Of a stretch of DNA of 64,000 nucleotides, positions 1-7,868 are shown piece by piece (positions within the stretch are counted from its first letter, which is position 1; every line of letters starts with the position of its first letter). The notes beneath the pieces were generated by a model that saw only the letters and a program-made list of their open reading frames with translations, did not search any database and was not told where the DNA came from. The translations under genes and the position numbers were made by a program. Where the stretch lies: contig NZ_LMET01000001.1 of NCBI RefSeq assembly GCF_001426485.1, positions 2,425,490 through 2,489,489 of the forward strand, given 5' to 3'. This stretch comes from Aeromicrobium sp. Root472D3 (GTDB lineage: Bacteria > Actinomycetota > Actinomycetes > Propionibacteriales > Nocardioidaceae).

Positions 1-828
1 GACCGGGTCGACCGGGATGCAGTCACCACCCACGCCCGGGCCCGGCAGGTGCTTCAGGAAGCCGTGCGGCTTGGTCTCGGCGGCTGCGACGACCTCCCAG
101 ATGTCGACGCCCAGCTCGTGCGCGACCATCGCCATCTCGTTGACGAGGGCGATGTTGACCTGGCTGAAGACGTTCTCGAACACCTTGGTGAACTCGGCCA
201 CCGACGGGCTCGACACCGCGACCGTGCGATCGACGAGCCGGTCGTAGAACGCCGTCACGCGTGCCAGGGCCCGGGCGTCCGTGCCGGACACGATCTTCGG
301 CGTCGTCTCGAAGGTGTGCACCCGGTTGCCCGGGTCGAGCCGCTCGGGCGAGCAGCCGAGGTCGTAGTCCGTACCCGGTCTGAAGCCCGACTCCTCCTCG
401 ATGACACCGGCCACGACGCGCTCGGTCGTCCCGGGGAAGCTCGTCGACTCCAGGATCACGAGCCCGCCCCGCTCGAGGCTCGCCCCGACCACGCGCGCCG
501 CGGCCACGATGTGCGACAGGTCCGGCGCACCGTCGTTGAGGGGCGACGGCGCCGCCATCACGGCGACGTCGAACCGTGGCAGCACGCCCGAGCTCCGGTC
601 CACGAGCCGGACGGCGAGCGAGCCGTTGCGCAGGCAGGCCTCGACCTGCTCGTCCGACACGTCCTCGACGTCGGAGCACCCCGCCATCACGAGCTCGATC
701 TTGGTCATGTCGGAGTCGACCCCCAGCACCTGCACGCCGACCTCGGCGGCCCGGACGGCCAGGGTCAGCCCGACGTGGCCGAGCCCGACGACGAGCAGCC
801 GGTCGCGTCCGGCGTCCGCCGTCGTCAT
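1..828 (-). CDS. Nucleotide-sugar dehydrogenase, UDP-GlcDH/WecC family (partial)
   Basis: N-terminal 276 codons of a cytoplasmic UDP-sugar 6-dehydrogenase; the C-terminal substrate-binding part lies beyond the left edge. The NAD-binding GLGHVGL motif is near residues 15-21, and SPERLDPG and the catalytic-cysteine motif GVGGDCIPVDP (Cys270) follow. The family usually has GGHC here, so His to Asp next to the nucleophile is unusual. The ATG at 828 overlaps the stop of the upstream WbqC-like gene as ATGA, so the two are probably translationally coupled. It would oxidise a UDP-hexose or UDP-HexNAc to the uronate as a polysaccharide precursor; the exact sugar cannot be told. It is a diverged paralogue of the dehydrogenase at 10155-11432. 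Confidence 0.9.
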   Translation of the reverse strand, partial: MTTADAGRDRLLVVGLGHVGLTLAVRAAEVGVQVLGVDSDMTKIELVMAGCSDVEDVSDEQVEACLRNGSLAVRLVDRSSGVLPRFDVAVMAAPSPLNDGAPDLSHIVAAARVVGASLERGGLVILESTSFPGTTERVVAGVIEEESGFRPGTDYDLGCSPERLDPGNRVHTFETTPKIVSGTDARALARVTAFYDRLVDRTVAVSSPSVAEFTKVFENVFSQVNIALVNEMAMVAHELGVDIWEVVAAAETKPHGFLKHLPGPGVGGDCIPVDPV

Positions 829-1391
829 GCCCGGATCTCCTCGTACAGCTCGTGCTCGGCCAGCACGAGGTCCATCGGGTCGTCGTGGTCCATGAGCAGC
901 GTCAGGACGGAGTCTTCCGTGAACACGCGATGGCGCGACGGGACCGGCAGGGCGTCGCCGATGCGGTGCGGACGCCGTTCGCCGCGCCGGGCGACGCGGA
1001 CGGGCGTCGAGATGCCCAGCAGCTCCCGCACCCCCGCCACGAGGCCCACGTTGAGCTCCCACAGCCGATCGGTCGCGATCGAGTCGATGACGTCGGTCAC
1101 GAGCGGACCCATGGTCCTCCAGCGCGGCGCGCTGCGGTACCGACGGCGCACGATCTCCGCCAGCGCCCGCGGTGCCTCGACCGGATCGATCATGACGTCG
1201 TCGAGCGTCGCGCCCGGCCCGCACACCAGCACCGGCACGACCGCCCACGTGCCGCGCATCGCGACCCGGCAGTGGTGGCCGCCGGGCCTGAAGCGGCCGT
1301 CGACCTCCAGCTCGAACAGGTCCGACGTCGCCATCTCGTGCCAGAACGTGGAGCACGGCAGCAGGTCGGCCGGACGGCTCGCGACGATCAT
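825..1391 (-). CDS. WbqC-like family protein (degenerate copy)
   Basis: 188 residues. It aligns end to end with the better-preserved WbqC-like protein at 11429-12148: DLLP..FWH.MA..DLF near the N-terminus, then LWELN and LLGI.TP further on. WbqC proteins occur in O-antigen/exopolysaccharide loci and are thought to act in glycan or amino-sugar modification; the biochemistry is poorly defined. The hallmark N-terminal HQP motif is missing here (SRPAD replaces SAHQPD), so activity may be altered. The start at 1391 overlaps the PIG-L stop as ATGA and the stop overlaps the dehydrogenase start, giving a tightly coupled three-gene operon. Family call by paralogy is good; function is inferred. Confidence 0.75.
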   Translation of the reverse strand: MIVASRPADLLPCSTFWHEMATSDLFELEVDGRFRPGGHHCRVAMRGTWAVVPVLVCGPGATLDDVMIDPVEAPRALAEIVRRRYRSAPRWRTMGPLVTDVIDSIATDRLWELNVGLVAGVRELLGISTPVRVARRGERRPHRIGDALPVPSRHRVFTEDSVLTLLMDHDDPMDLVLAEHELYEEIRA

Positions 1392-2113
1392 CGGACCGCG
1401 CCGCGTCGCAGCACGCTGCCGTCGGACCGGTGCTGCCGCACGGCCACGTCCGGCCCGCGGACGGTGCGCACGAGGGCGAACTGCTCGGCCCAGTGCAGCT
1501 GGCGCGCCGACCCGATGGCGTGGGCCGTCTGCTTGATGCCGTTGGCGGGGTGCGGACCGGCCACCTGCTGCGACATGTACGACCGCACGGCCTCGACCTT
1601 GAGGTCGATCGCGTCCTCGGCCAACGGCTCGAAGACGTTCCACTGCAGGTTGGTGGGGTAGAGGTCGACGTCGTAGGCCGCGACGTCGTAGACCAGGACG
1701 GTCGGCGGGAACCAGTGTCCCGGCGTCATCGAGAGCCGTGCGGCGCGCATGCCCGCCTCGTAGGTCGCGACGTGGTCCTGGTGCATCGACGGGTAGGGCA
1801 GGTACAGCTCGAGCGGGCGGCTGATGTTGAGCACGTCGTCGAGCAGCCCGACCAGACGGTGCATGTCGGTGCCCACGGCCCCGTCGACGAGGTCGAGGAA
1901 GTGCGTCTCGCGGTACCCGAGCACCTCCTGGGCGCGCTTGCACTCGAGCCGGCGGTCCTCGTCGGCCGCGGCCACCACGACGACGGCGGAGTGCTCGGGA
2001 TACTTCGCGAGCACTCCCCCGCAGCCGAACGACTCGTCGTCGGCGTGGGGCGCCACCACGAGGCGGTCGACCCGGCGGCTGCCTGCGCGTCGGTCGTGTG
2101 CGTGATCTGTCAT
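1388..2113 (-). CDS. PIG-L/LmbE family deacetylase
   Basis: 241-residue zinc-dependent N-deacetylase of the LmbE/PIG-L fold. The metal-binding motif PHADDE is at residues 22-27 and a MHQDH motif is near residue 110, both typical of enzymes that de-N-acetylate GlcNAc conjugates (MshB, LmbE). The open frame extends upstream, but the ATG at 2113 is preferred because GAGGAG sits about 6 bases before it and homologues start just before the metal motif. First gene of the operon with the degenerate WbqC-like protein and a nucleotide-sugar dehydrogenase. A role in deacetylating an amino-sugar precursor or glycan is inferred. A conserved T-rich element lies about 75 bp upstream. Confidence 0.88.
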   Translation of the reverse strand: MTDHAHDRRAGSRRVDRLVVAPHADDESFGCGGVLAKYPEHSAVVVVAAADEDRRLECKRAQEVLGYRETHFLDLVDGAVGTDMHRLVGLLDDVLNISRPLELYLPYPSMHQDHVATYEAGMRAARLSMTPGHWFPPTVLVYDVAAYDVDLYPTNLQWNVFEPLAEDAIDLKVEAVRSYMSQQVAGPHPANGIKQTAHAIGSARQLHWAEQFALVRTVRGPDVAVRQHRSDGSVLRRGAVR

Positions 2114-2166
2114 GGCGCTCCTCGACGTACGGGACGGCGGTCGCGACGCTGTGGCCGCGTCCATCG

Positions 2167-2202
2167 CCATTACGCCACGGGCGTGGAAAACAATCGTCAA
2201 AA
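2167..2202 (-). promoter_or_regulatory. Shared T-rich regulatory element, copy 1
   Basis: On the plus strand CCATTACGCCAC is followed, 19 bases from its first base, by GAAAACAATCGTCAAAA (2186-2202). The same two blocks with the same spacing occur at 12265-12300. On the minus strand it reads TTTTGACGATTGTTTTC, pointing at the PIG-L operon. TTGACG could be a -35 box, but the only -10-like hexamer (TAATGG) is 22 bp away, so a regulator site is as likely as a promoter. The SARP gene starts 76 bp away in the other direction. Confidence 0.5.
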
Positions 2203-2277
2203 CAAGGGCTTCGGTCCCTGTGGGGGCGCTGTGGCGGGATCTACCGTGTGCTCACCCCGCCCGAGGGAGGCACCGTC

Positions 2278-4020
2278 GTGACCCGCATCGAGATCCGCCT
2301 GCTCGGTCGTCTGCGCGTCCGGCGCAGCGACGGCTCCGTCGTCGCGCCGCAGGCGTGGACCGCCGCCAAGACGACCGACCTGCTGCGCATGCTGGCGCTC
2401 GCCGCAGGCCAGCCGGTGCGCTCCGAGACGCTCGTGGAGCGGCTGTGGCCGCGGTCGTCGGCGTCGGCGGGACGCGCGAGCCTGCGGACCGCCACCTCGG
2501 CGATCCGCACGACGATCGGCAGCAACTGCGTCCGCACGCACCTCGGTGCCCTGACGCTGGTCGACTGCTGGGTCGACGCGCTCGAGCTGCTGACGATCGC
2601 CGACCTCGGGGCCCGCGCGTGGCGCACCGGTGACGCGGCCGGGGTCGTCCGCGGCTGCCTGCGCGCCGAGGCCCTCTACGTCGGCGACTTCCACGCCCAC
2701 CTCGACGACCAGCCGTGGGCGTCGGAGGCGCGCACGGCCCTGGCGGTGCGGCGCCAGCAGCTGCTCTGCGACGCCGCGGAGAGCGCGCTCTCGCTGTTCT
2801 GGCTGCGCGACGCGATCGACCTCGCGACGACCGCGCTCGACACCGATCCGTCGTCGGAGCGGGCCCACCGCACGCTGATGAGTGCCTTCGCGGGCCTCGG
2901 TCGCACCGAGCAGGCGCTGCGACAGTTCGAGCGGTGCCGCGCGTCGCTGGCCGACGAGCTGGGTGCCGACCCGTCGGAGCAGACGCGGGCGCTGCACCTC
3001 GCGGTCCTGAACGGATCACCTCCGGTCCCGGCGCGCGTGCCGTTCGTCGGACGGGCCGCCGACGTCGCGGCCGTCGTCGAGCAGCTCGAGGAGACCCACC
3101 GGACGCCCGGCGGCGGGATCGTCTGCGTCGTCGGGGAGACCGGCTCCGGGCGGCACGCCCTGGTCGACGCCGCGCTGGAGACGGCCCGCGCCTCGACGGG
3201 CAACCTCGACGTGTGGGGACCGTTCGACGGACGGGGCGCCGATGCCGGCACGGTCGTCAAGCAACGGCTGTCGTCGCGGGACGCGGTGCTGCCCGGCACG
3301 ATCGTCGTGCTGACGACACCCGCGGTCGTCGACCAGGTGACCGCGGCCGCCGAGGCCACGGGCCGGACGGTCCGCACGGTCCGGTGTCCACCGCTCGGCT
3401 GTCACGACGTCGAGGCGCTGGCCACGCGCGTGCTGCGGGGCTCACCGACCCCCGCGCTCCTCGGGGAGCTGACCCGCGAGTCCGGGTGCCTGGCGGGCAC
3501 CGTCGTCTCGACCCTGCACGCCTGGCTCGCGAACGGTCGCGTGGTGGCCACCGAGGCGGGGCTCGACCTGTGGGACGACTCGGCGGTCGGTGAGCAGTCG
3601 GCGTCCGGCGCGGTCGCGTTCGGTCTCGTCATCGACCAGCTCTCCGACCACGAGCTGCAGGTCTGCGAGCTGCTGTCGATGGCCGCGGGACCCGTCGGCG
3701 TCGAGGAGGTCGTCCGGGCCATGGGCCACGACCGTCGCGTCGACGCCGCCACCCGGTCGACGCTCGCCGCGCTCGAGCGGCTCGTCGACCTCGGGGTGCT
3801 GGACGTGACGCCCGACGCGTCACGCTTCCGGTTCCGCGATCCCCGGACGCGCAGCGGTGTCGTGTCGTGGCTGCGCCCGGCCGACCGCACCCGCCTGCGG
3901 GGCCTGTGGACCGGGACCACCCCGGTCGACCACGCCGGACCGGTGCTGGGACGGCGCGCGGGTGACCGCGGGGGCGCCGACCGGCGCCAGCTGCGCCGGG
4001 GACGGAGGGCGACCGACTGA
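2278..4020 (+). CDS. SARP-family transcriptional regulator with BTAD and ATPase-like domain
   Basis: 580 residues. An OmpR-type winged-helix DNA-binding domain occupies about residues 1-95, followed by a bacterial transcriptional activator domain (about 100-250, ending in ADEL.ADPSEQTRALH), then an ATPase-like region with a P-loop-like GETGSGRH near 285-292, where the usual Lys is Arg. SARPs activate secondary-metabolite or envelope gene clusters. The start is taken at GTG 2278, not the far-upstream ATG, because GAGGGAGG lies 8 bases before it and the domain begins at once (RIEIRLLG). It lies between the two polysaccharide modules and diverges from the PIG-L operon, so it is the natural candidate regulator of the shared T-rich elements; that is inference. 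Confidence 0.88.
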   Translation: MTRIEIRLLGRLRVRRSDGSVVAPQAWTAAKTTDLLRMLALAAGQPVRSETLVERLWPRSSASAGRASLRTATSAIRTTIGSNCVRTHLGALTLVDCWVDALELLTIADLGARAWRTGDAAGVVRGCLRAEALYVGDFHAHLDDQPWASEARTALAVRRQQLLCDAAESALSLFWLRDAIDLATTALDTDPSSERAHRTLMSAFAGLGRTEQALRQFERCRASLADELGADPSEQTRALHLAVLNGSPPVPARVPFVGRAADVAAVVEQLEETHRTPGGGIVCVVGETGSGRHALVDAALETARASTGNLDVWGPFDGRGADAGTVVKQRLSSRDAVLPGTIVVLTTPAVVDQVTAAAEATGRTVRTVRCPPLGCHDVEALATRVLRGSPTPALLGELTRESGCLAGTVVSTLHAWLANGRVVATEAGLDLWDDSAVGEQSASGAVAFGLVIDQLSDHELQVCELLSMAAGPVGVEEVVRAMGHDRRVDAATRSTLAALERLVDLGVLDVTPDASRFRFRDPRTRSGVVSWLRPADRTRLRGLWTGTTPVDHAGPVLGRRAGDRGGADRRQLRRGRRATD

Positions 4021-4034
4021 GGCCGCCTCAGTCG
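4014..4034. terminator. Bidirectional hairpin spanning two convergent stop codons
   Basis: CGACTGAGG / CCTCAGTCG forms a perfect 9-bp stem with a 3-base loop. It contains the TGA of the SARP gene (4018-4020) and the stop of the converging glycosyltransferase (4028-4030). There is no U-tract, which is common in high-GC actinobacteria. Confidence 0.65.
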
Positions 4035-5839
4035 TGCACCGGCCTCGCCGCGAGACGGACGGCGGCCCGTGCCGTCGGCCAGATCTGCAGCAGCCACGAC
4101 ACGGGGGCCACGGCCGCCCCGGCGGCAGCCGACCAGCCGTAGGTGCGTGCGGCGGCGCGACCCGAGACCAGCGCCATCACGACGAAGGCGACGAAGGGCC
4201 AGACCGCCAGCACCGCCGGCAGGCCCGGCGGCACCGCGAGCCCCGGCGACCGGTCGAGCAGCGCGAGGAGGGCGACGGACGTCAGCGCGAGCGGCAGCGC
4301 CGTGAAGCCCAGGGGGCTCGTGACGAGCATCGCGGATCCGGCCAGCCCGGCCGGGACGCGGCGCGCGTCGCCGGACCCGCGCAGGCCCGCCCACGTCGTC
4401 AGCAGGCAGCCCGTGATCCAGCGGGTGCGCTCGTCGGCCCACTCCGACAGATCGGCCGGTGGCCGTGTCGTGGTCGTCGACGGGATCGTCGCGACCCGTC
4501 GCCGGGCCGCTCGGAGCCGGGTCGCGAGATCGGCGCCGGCGGACCGGTCGTCGGGGTCCCACGCACCCACGGCGCGCAGCTCGTGGGTGTCGAAGTGCTC
4601 CGAGGAACGGCCGAGCGGCGTCGGGATGCCCCAGGCGTCGGCGGTCGGGAGCACGTCACCGAACCATGCGGCGCGCTCGAGCGCGCTGACGCGGCCCGCC
4701 AAGGTGGTCGGTGCGTCGTGGACGGTCGTCGTCTGGACGCACGCCACGCGGTCGCGCGACTCCCCCGGTCCCCCGCGACGACGGCTCGTCATGAACGCGT
4801 CGACGGCTGCGGCGAGCTGCCCGCCGTCCGGGCTGTCACCCGACCGGTAGGCCACCACGAACGCGCCCCGCGCGAACGCCAGCCCGTAGTTGCAGGCGAA
4901 GGCGTCGGACGAGGCAGGACCTGCCGGCACCCGCAGGATCGTCATGTAGGCCGGCGGACGGCTCGACTTGAGCGCCGCGAGGACGTCCGGGGCGTCCTCG
5001 GCGACCAGGAGCAGGACCTCGAGCTTGGACAGGGGGTAGTCCTGGGCGTCGAGGTCGTCGACGAGCGTCAGCAGACCCGCGGTGGCCGCGCGGCACGGCA
5101 CCAGCACCGAGTAGACGGGCAGGTCGCCGTCGCGTCGGCGCCTCGTGGCGCCGTCGTCACCCGTGGCGCGTGACGCCCGGGCCCTCGCGGTCCTCCAACC
5201 CAGGGCGAGCCGCAGCAGCGTGCCCGCGACCAGCAGCACCTCGACCACGACCAGAAGGCCGGCGAGGGTCCACCACGGAGCCCGGACGAGGCCCGTGGCG
5301 ACGACGACCACCAGCAGGGCCGGGACGACCAGCCGTCGGACGAGGCGGTCCGCGCCCGACGGTCGCGGCGCGCCGACGAGGTCGACGGGCGGCTCGGGCG
5401 CGTCGAGCAGCTGCCTCCGCCGGACGTCGGCCACGCACTGGAACACGTCCCAGTCCGTCGCCGTGCGCAGCACGATCGTCGTGGCGCCGGTGGCCTGGCG
5501 CATGTTCAGCAGACGCTCGCCCGTCGGCGGCACCGAGGTCGCGACGACCGCGACGTCGTCCTCGAGGCTGCAGGGCACCCACCCGCGGGCGACGACCTCG
5601 TGGGGCTCGCCGGTCACGAGGGCCGGGTCGGGCGGATCGGCCAGCAGGTCGATGATCGGGGCACGCCACTGCGTCGCGAGCGCCGCGTACATGTCGCGCC
5701 GCGTGACCGCCCCCGCCAGGATCAGGTGCTGGCCGATCTGGCCGCCGACGGCCCGCTGCGCGGCCGCCGCGTCCGCCGCCTGCTCGAGCGTGATGACCCC
5801 GGCCCGCACGAGGGCCTGGCCGACCGGAAGCGTCCTCAC
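4028..5839 (-). CDS. Membrane glycosyltransferase (GT2) with N-terminal MshEN-like domain
   Basis: 603 residues. The first ~110 residues (GQALVRAGVITLEQAADA ... LILAGAVTRRDMYAALA) resemble the MshEN/GSPII_E N-terminal domain, which binds c-di-GMP in some ATPases and glycosyltransferases. Two membrane segments follow around residue 190, then a GT2 catalytic region, then C-terminal hydrophobic segments. The expected DxD and QxxRW motifs are hard to place (the last reads DERTRWITG), so catalysis is less certain than the fold. The GTG start at 5839 overlaps the upstream stop as GTGA. It is the last gene of the polysaccharide operon. Possible control by a cyclic dinucleotide is inference. Confidence 0.72.
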   Translation of the reverse strand: MRTLPVGQALVRAGVITLEQAADAAAAQRAVGGQIGQHLILAGAVTRRDMYAALATQWRAPIIDLLADPPDPALVTGEPHEVVARGWVPCSLEDDVAVVATSVPPTGERLLNMRQATGATTIVLRTATDWDVFQCVADVRRRQLLDAPEPPVDLVGAPRPSGADRLVRRLVVPALLVVVVATGLVRAPWWTLAGLLVVVEVLLVAGTLLRLALGWRTARARASRATGDDGATRRRRDGDLPVYSVLVPCRAATAGLLTLVDDLDAQDYPLSKLEVLLLVAEDAPDVLAALKSSRPPAYMTILRVPAGPASSDAFACNYGLAFARGAFVVAYRSGDSPDGGQLAAAVDAFMTSRRRGGPGESRDRVACVQTTTVHDAPTTLAGRVSALERAAWFGDVLPTADAWGIPTPLGRSSEHFDTHELRAVGAWDPDDRSAGADLATRLRAARRRVATIPSTTTTRPPADLSEWADERTRWITGCLLTTWAGLRGSGDARRVPAGLAGSAMLVTSPLGFTALPLALTSVALLALLDRSPGLAVPPGLPAVLAVWPFVAFVVMALVSGRAAARTYGWSAAAGAAVAPVSWLLQIWPTARAAVRLAARPVHD

Positions 5840-6780
5840 GGCACGATCTCCCGCACCGACCCCCACTTGTAGGCCAGCCCGCCGTCCCCGATCCCGTCGC
5901 CGCGGAAGTAGACGCTCACGTTGGGCCGGCCGGACTCCGAGCCGGGCCGGGACGAGCCACCCCTGAGCTCCATCGACGGGTCGATGCCGGTGGCGCACGG
6001 CACGTCGCCGAACAGGTGCCCGTCGTCGGTCACCGAGTCGATCAGCCGCCAGTCGCCACCGCCGCGTCCGTCGGCACGATCGAGCCACAGCTGCAGGTGC
6101 ACCCCGTCGGGGCGGTCGAACACGACGTACTTGACCCCGAGCCACGTGTTGCTCGGCATGCCGCCGGCGAAGATCTCACGGTTGGCGATCGCCTGGTTCT
6201 CCGGGTGCGCCGTCTCCTTCTCGAAGTCCGCGTGCCCGTCGAAGCGGAGCCGGGCGCCGTACCCGCGGGTGTCGCAGCGGTCGGCCGAGCCGTCCTCGGT
6301 CGTCAGGTGGTTGGCGCGGGCGACCGCGGTGAACCCCGAGTAGGCGATGCCCTGGTCGTCGATCCGCTTGACGTACATCGTGATCTCGACGTCGCGCCAC
6401 TGCCGGCGCAGGTGCGGGTCGTGGACGTACATGCGCGGCGTCTGTCCGCTGACCAGCAGCTGCCCGTCCCCGGCCTCGTAGCTGCCCTCGCCGTGCGCGG
6501 CGTCGAACCACGGGTCGCGCGGGTCGACCCCGTCGAACGCCCGGGGCGCGTCCCAGCGCGACACCCAGTACGTCCCGTCGGGCCGCGTGGGCCTCAGGTG
6601 GTCGATGCCGAACTCGTCGCGGGTGGCCCGCGCCTGCTCAGCCGTGACCTGGTTGACCAGGCGGGCGGTCGGCTCGGTCCACGCGGGGCGTCGGGAGTCG
6701 CCCACCACCACCAGGGCGGTGACAGCGACGCACAGGCCGATCACGATCCGTCCCGCGCGTCCCAGGCGCGTATCGGGCAC
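5836..6780 (-). CDS. Exported or membrane-anchored beta-sandwich protein, unknown function
   Basis: 314 residues. An N-terminal hydrophobic segment (IVIGLCVAVTALVVV, about residues 12-26) acts as signal anchor; the rest is predicted extracytoplasmic. The body is rich in short beta-strand-like stretches (DVEITMYVKR, YGARLRF, GVHLQLWLD, NVSVYFRG), reminiscent of concanavalin-A-like lectin/lyase sandwiches. I cannot name the family or see catalytic residues. The GTG at 6780 is the first in-frame start after the lysyl oxidase stop, 11 bases downstream of it. Its place inside the operon suggests binding or processing of the secreted polymer. Confidence 0.6.
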   Translation of the reverse strand: MPDTRLGRAGRIVIGLCVAVTALVVVGDSRRPAWTEPTARLVNQVTAEQARATRDEFGIDHLRPTRPDGTYWVSRWDAPRAFDGVDPRDPWFDAAHGEGSYEAGDGQLLVSGQTPRMYVHDPHLRRQWRDVEITMYVKRIDDQGIAYSGFTAVARANHLTTEDGSADRCDTRGYGARLRFDGHADFEKETAHPENQAIANREIFAGGMPSNTWLGVKYVVFDRPDGVHLQLWLDRADGRGGGDWRLIDSVTDDGHLFGDVPCATGIDPSMELRGGSSRPGSESGRPNVSVYFRGDGIGDGGLAYKWGSVREIVP

Positions 6781-6791
6781 CCGGCACCGTC

Positions 6792-7859
6792 TCAGAGACC
6801 GTCGGTCGCGGAGAGCAGGGTGACCGCGTTGCCCGCGATGCGGATCTGCGCCGAGGCCGAGTTGTTGGTCTCGTTGCTCTCCTGCCAGAAGTTCTGCCAG
6901 TCGGCCGTGACCCGCACCAGGTAGGTCCCGTCGGGGATCCCGGTGACGTCGATGCCCTGGTCGGGCAGCGAGCTCGGGTAGGTGTCGCCCCACCCCGCCG
7001 AGAGCCCGTGCACGATGTGCGTCGCGGCGGGGAGCCCCTCCCCGCACGACCCCTCGTGCGTGTAGACGGGCGCCAGCGGGACGTCGGGGTGCTTGGGGCT
7101 GCCCGGCCAGTCGCGGTACGTCGTGTTGTCCTCGAAGCAGAACCCGTGCTTCTCGCCCTGCCGCAGGCGGGTCCCGGTCGCGTTGAACAGGTCGTACGAG
7201 TCGAAGTCGCGGATGTGCCAGTGGCTGTGCCCGTCACCCGCGTAGTAGAACGTCGCTCCGGTCGGCGGGAGCGTCGTGGTGCTGCCGTCGGTGCGGTGCA
7301 CGACCTGACGGCCGACCCAGTCGGTCGACGTCGACGACGACCGGTCGCCCGTGATCTCCAGCGGTCCCTTGCCGATGTTGGCCGTGACGGCCGGGAACTT
7401 GAGCAGCTTGACGCCCCCGGCGTTGGTGATCGTGAACTGGCGCAGCGTGCGCACGCCCGTGTCGGGCAGCAGGGTCGTGCCCGTCGGCGTCCCCGTGCCG
7501 ACCGTCACGGCCGTGCCGACGGTCGCCCGGGCGCGCAACCACGTCCGCGACTCGCCGTGGCCCGACAGCACGTAGCCGTTCGCGGGGATCGCCATGTTGC
7601 CGACGCCGTCGGCGACGGTCGTCACGACGCCGTTGACGACGGCGGCCTCGAAGCCGTACGCGTTGGTGCCGGTGCGCGCCCCGAAGGCCGGCGTGTACCG
7701 CACGAGGTAGCCGGACGACCGGCGCACGTCGGTGCCGCTCAGGGCGTGCGACTGCCCGCCGATCGTGACGGTCTCGCCGGCCGCCTGGGCGGCCGGGGCG
7801 GCGCTGAGCGCGCACGCGGCCAGCACGAGGGCGCCGAGGGCGATGCGGAGACGTCTCAT
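6792..7859 (-). CDS. Secreted lysyl oxidase-like copper amine oxidase
   Basis: 355 residues with a clear Sec signal peptide (MRRLRIALGALVLAACALSA, cleavage likely after AQA near residue 26). The C-terminal half has the copper-binding block of the lysyl oxidase family, GHSHWHIRDFDSYDL, comparable to the H-x-H-x-H cluster of eukaryotic LOX. Further conserved family blocks are GEKHGFCFEDN, GLSAGWGDTY and the closing WQESNETNNSA. Lysyl oxidases oxidise primary amines to aldehydes that then cross-link. Bacterial members are known, but their substrates are mostly unclear. The location between a HAS-like glycosyltransferase and other export genes suggests the substrate is envelope material, perhaps protein amines or amino groups of a partly deacetylated glycan; that is inference. 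Confidence 0.82.
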   Translation of the reverse strand: MRRLRIALGALVLAACALSAAPAAQAAGETVTIGGQSHALSGTDVRRSSGYLVRYTPAFGARTGTNAYGFEAAVVNGVVTTVADGVGNMAIPANGYVLSGHGESRTWLRARATVGTAVTVGTGTPTGTTLLPDTGVRTLRQFTITNAGGVKLLKFPAVTANIGKGPLEITGDRSSSTSTDWVGRQVVHRTDGSTTTLPPTGATFYYAGDGHSHWHIRDFDSYDLFNATGTRLRQGEKHGFCFEDNTTYRDWPGSPKHPDVPLAPVYTHEGSCGEGLPAATHIVHGLSAGWGDTYPSSLPDQGIDVTGIPDGTYLVRVTADWQNFWQESNETNNSASAQIRIAGNAVTLLSATDGL

Positions 7860-7868
7860 GGTCCGTTC

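Noticed and set aside
2186..2202. Canonical SigA promoter in the shared T-rich element
   Set aside because: TTGACG is present, but no -10 hexamer lies at 16-19 bp; the only candidate is 22 bp away, so a regulator site is equally likely.
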